Below, piece by piece: positions 5,049 to 6,222 of a stretch of 6,222 nt of DNA. This DNA is from Chloroflexota bacterium (GTDB taxonomy: Bacteria > Chloroflexota > Dehalococcoidia > SM23-28-2 > RBG-16-64-32). Position 1 is the stretch's first letter; each line of letters begins with the position of its first letter. The stretch spans positions 1 through 6,222 of the forward strand of contig JACPQO010000010.1 of assembly GCA_016190405.1 (NCBI GenBank), given 5' to 3'. Made by a program: the position numbers and the translations under genes. Below the pieces are notes generated by a model. The model saw only the letters and a list, made by a program, of their open reading frames with translations, made no database searches and was not told the origin of the DNA.

Positions 5049-5286
5049 GCGGCGACGGCTGGAGCTCCAGGGTCACCAAGAGGGTGGGGTCATGGGCAAG
5101 GCCCAGAGCCTCAAGGTCCTCGCCCTCGAGGTGCAGGGCCACCGCCTCCTCGAGGTTGGCGATCGTCTCGTCGAGGGTCTTGCCCTGGGTGACGACGGCG
5201 ATCTCGAGACATTCGGCCACGTAGTGGGACTCGCCCCTGCGTATGAGGGCGTTTATGGTCCTTTTCAAAGCTGCTATTTCGGCCAT
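5038..5286 (-). CDS. hicB: HicB-like antitoxin, short form without DNA-binding domain
   Basis: An 82-residue protein with the HicB partial RNase H-like pattern: 'ALIRRGESHYVAECLEIAVVTQGKTLDETIANLEEAVALHLEGED'. In the family this domain covers the HicA active site. The protein ends soon after the core, with no helix-turn-helix or ribbon-helix-helix visible, so it may not autoregulate by binding DNA. ATG at 5284-5286 lies 21 bp after the purD stop, with no obvious Shine-Dalgarno. Antitoxin precedes toxin, the reverse of classical hicAB, though this order is common among short HicB pairs. Being embedded between purD and purE suggests it is transcribed with the purine genes. Confidence 0.8.
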   Translation of the reverse strand: MAEIAALKRTINALIRRGESHYVAECLEIAVVTQGKTLDETIANLEEAVALHLEGEDLEALGLAHDPTLLVTLELQPSPRVA

Positions 5287-5307
5287 CGGCGCACCAATTC
5301 TATCACA

Positions 5308-6222
5308 CTACTCCACGCGCGCGTCCTGGGCGGGGGCGGCGATGTCACGCCGGTAGTGACAGCGCGAGAAGTGGATGCGCTGGATGTTGCGGTAGGCCTT
5401 GGCGCGGGCCTCGGCCAGGGTGGGGGCGGTGGCGGCGACCGTGAGCACGCGGCCGCCGGCGGTGACCACCGAGCCGTCTTCCGCCAGGGCGGTGCCGGCG
5501 TGGAAGACCAGCGCGTCTGGTTCCAGGGAGCCCAGGCCGGAGATGGGGAAGCCGGCCGGGTAGTCGTCGGGGTAGCCGCCGGAGGCCAGCACCACGCCCA
5601 CGCAGGCGTCGGTGGACCACTCGACCTCGACCTCGTGGAGGCGGTTGTTGGCCACGGCCCAGCATATCTCCAGCAGGTCGGACTGAAGGCGGGGGAGCAG
5701 GACCTGGGTTTCGGGGTCGCCGAAGCGGCAGTTGAACTCGATCACCTTCGGGCCCTCGGCCGTCACCATGAGGCCGGGGTAGAGGACGCCGCGGTAGGGG
5801 ACGCCCTCCGCCATCATGGCGTGCACCGCCGCCTCCGTGATCTGCCGGTCGATGAACGCCTGGGCCGATTCGTCCAGCCAGAGGGGCGGGCTGTAGGCGC
5901 CCATACCGCCGGTGTTCGGCCCTTCGTCGCCGTCGCGGGCGCGCTTGTAGTCGCAGGAGAAGGGCATGGGGGCGACGGCGACGCCGTCGGTGAAGGCGTG
6001 GGCCGAGACCTCACGGCCGGAGAGGCGCTGCTCGATGACCACAGTGCGGCCGGCCTGGCCGAAGAGGGCCTCTTCGCCCATCATGAGGTCGATGACGCGC
6101 AGGGCATCGTCGATGGTTTCGCAGACGATGGTGCCCTTGCCGGCCGCCAGGCCGTCGGCCTTGATCACGGGCGGCTCGGCCAGGGAGAGGACGTGGTTGC
6201 GGGCGTCCGCGCGGTTGGAGAA
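5308..6222 (-). CDS. purD: PurD, phosphoribosylamine-glycine ligase, N-terminus cut by window edge
   Basis: 304 residues are visible; the frame is open to the right edge, so about 115-125 N-terminal residues of a usual 420-430 are outside. PurD joins glycine to 5-phosphoribosylamine using ATP, step 2 of de novo purine synthesis. It is an ATP-grasp enzyme. Seen here are the ATP-binding loop 'VIKADGLAAGKG' (19-30), 'VVIEQRLSGREVSAHAFTDG' , 'DYKRARDGDEGPNTGGMGAYSP', and the metal and substrate strand 'VIEFNCRFGDPETQVLLPRL'. The C-terminal GAR synthetase domain follows ('YPDDYPAGFPISGL', 'TAGGRVLTVAATAPTLAEARAKAY'). All expected segments are intact and the gene ends in TAG. A GTG at 6166-6168 is internal, not a start, because homologous sequence ('FSNRADARNHVLSLAEPP') continues upstream of it. 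Confidence 0.96.
   Translation of the reverse strand, partial: FSNRADARNHVLSLAEPPVIKADGLAAGKGTIVCETIDDALRVIDLMMGEEALFGQAGRTVVIEQRLSGREVSAHAFTDGVAVAPMPFSCDYKRARDGDEGPNTGGMGAYSPPLWLDESAQAFIDRQITEAAVHAMMAEGVPYRGVLYPGLMVTAEGPKVIEFNCRFGDPETQVLLPRLQSDLLEICWAVANNRLHEVEVEWSTDACVGVVLASGGYPDDYPAGFPISGLGSLEPDALVFHAGTALAEDGSVVTAGGRVLTVAATAPTLAEARAKAYRNIQRIHFSRCHYRRDIAAPAQDARVE

Noticed and set aside
5287..5307. TAGAAT-like -10 box before hicB
   Set aside because: No acceptable -35 at 16-18 bp upstream inside the purD end; too weak to call a promoter.

Overview
The window is GC-rich, densely coding, and every supported gene lies on the minus strand. I infer a high-GC environmental bacterium, possibly Chloroflexota (Dehalococcoidia-like). 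This rests on small secreted proteins with Thr/Pro-rich stalks and a C-terminal membrane helix, a 'PGWNLI' repeat surface protein, and intergenic simple-repeat clutter. No rRNA or marker gene is present, so the assignment is weak. UGA acts as an ordinary stop in purE, so a global code change is unlikely.

Read in transcription order (right to left), the first block is metabolic. It holds purD (cut by the right edge, 5308-6222), a small hicB-like antitoxin and hicA-like toxin pair (5038-5286, 4800-5048), purE (4302-4796) and a class I SAM-dependent methyltransferase (3496-4305). Spacings are 21 bp, an 11 bp overlap, 3 bp and a 4 bp ATGA overlap, so this is probably one transcription unit with a toxin-antitoxin pair lodged between two purine genes.

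The most notable point is in the methyltransferase. Its reading frame is interrupted by two adjacent in-frame UGA codons (3895-3900), yet the same frame continues into a well-formed C-terminal half. Eleven nucleotides after the second UGA is a perfect 6-bp stem with a 6-nt loop (3866-3883), in the place and shape expected of a bacterial SECIS element. From memory, relatives carry Cys-Cys at this position. A tandem-selenocysteine methyltransferase is therefore a serious hypothesis; a nonsense-mutated gene is the alternative.

A repeat-rich spacer (3392-3495) separates this from a single-domain cupin (3068-3391). Then follow two secreted, C-terminally anchored proteins: a CHRD/Cu,Zn-SOD-like protein (2292-2915) and a type 1 copper cupredoxin (1681-2238), with a strong 11-bp hairpin between them. 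Finally, a good sigma-70-type promoter (1592-1619) drives a large secreted repeat protein (start 1500, running off the left edge). It has two PGWN repeats, a beta-rich linker domain and at least four paired-cysteine 'QFG' repeats. No tRNA, rRNA, CRISPR array, transposase or phage gene was seen.
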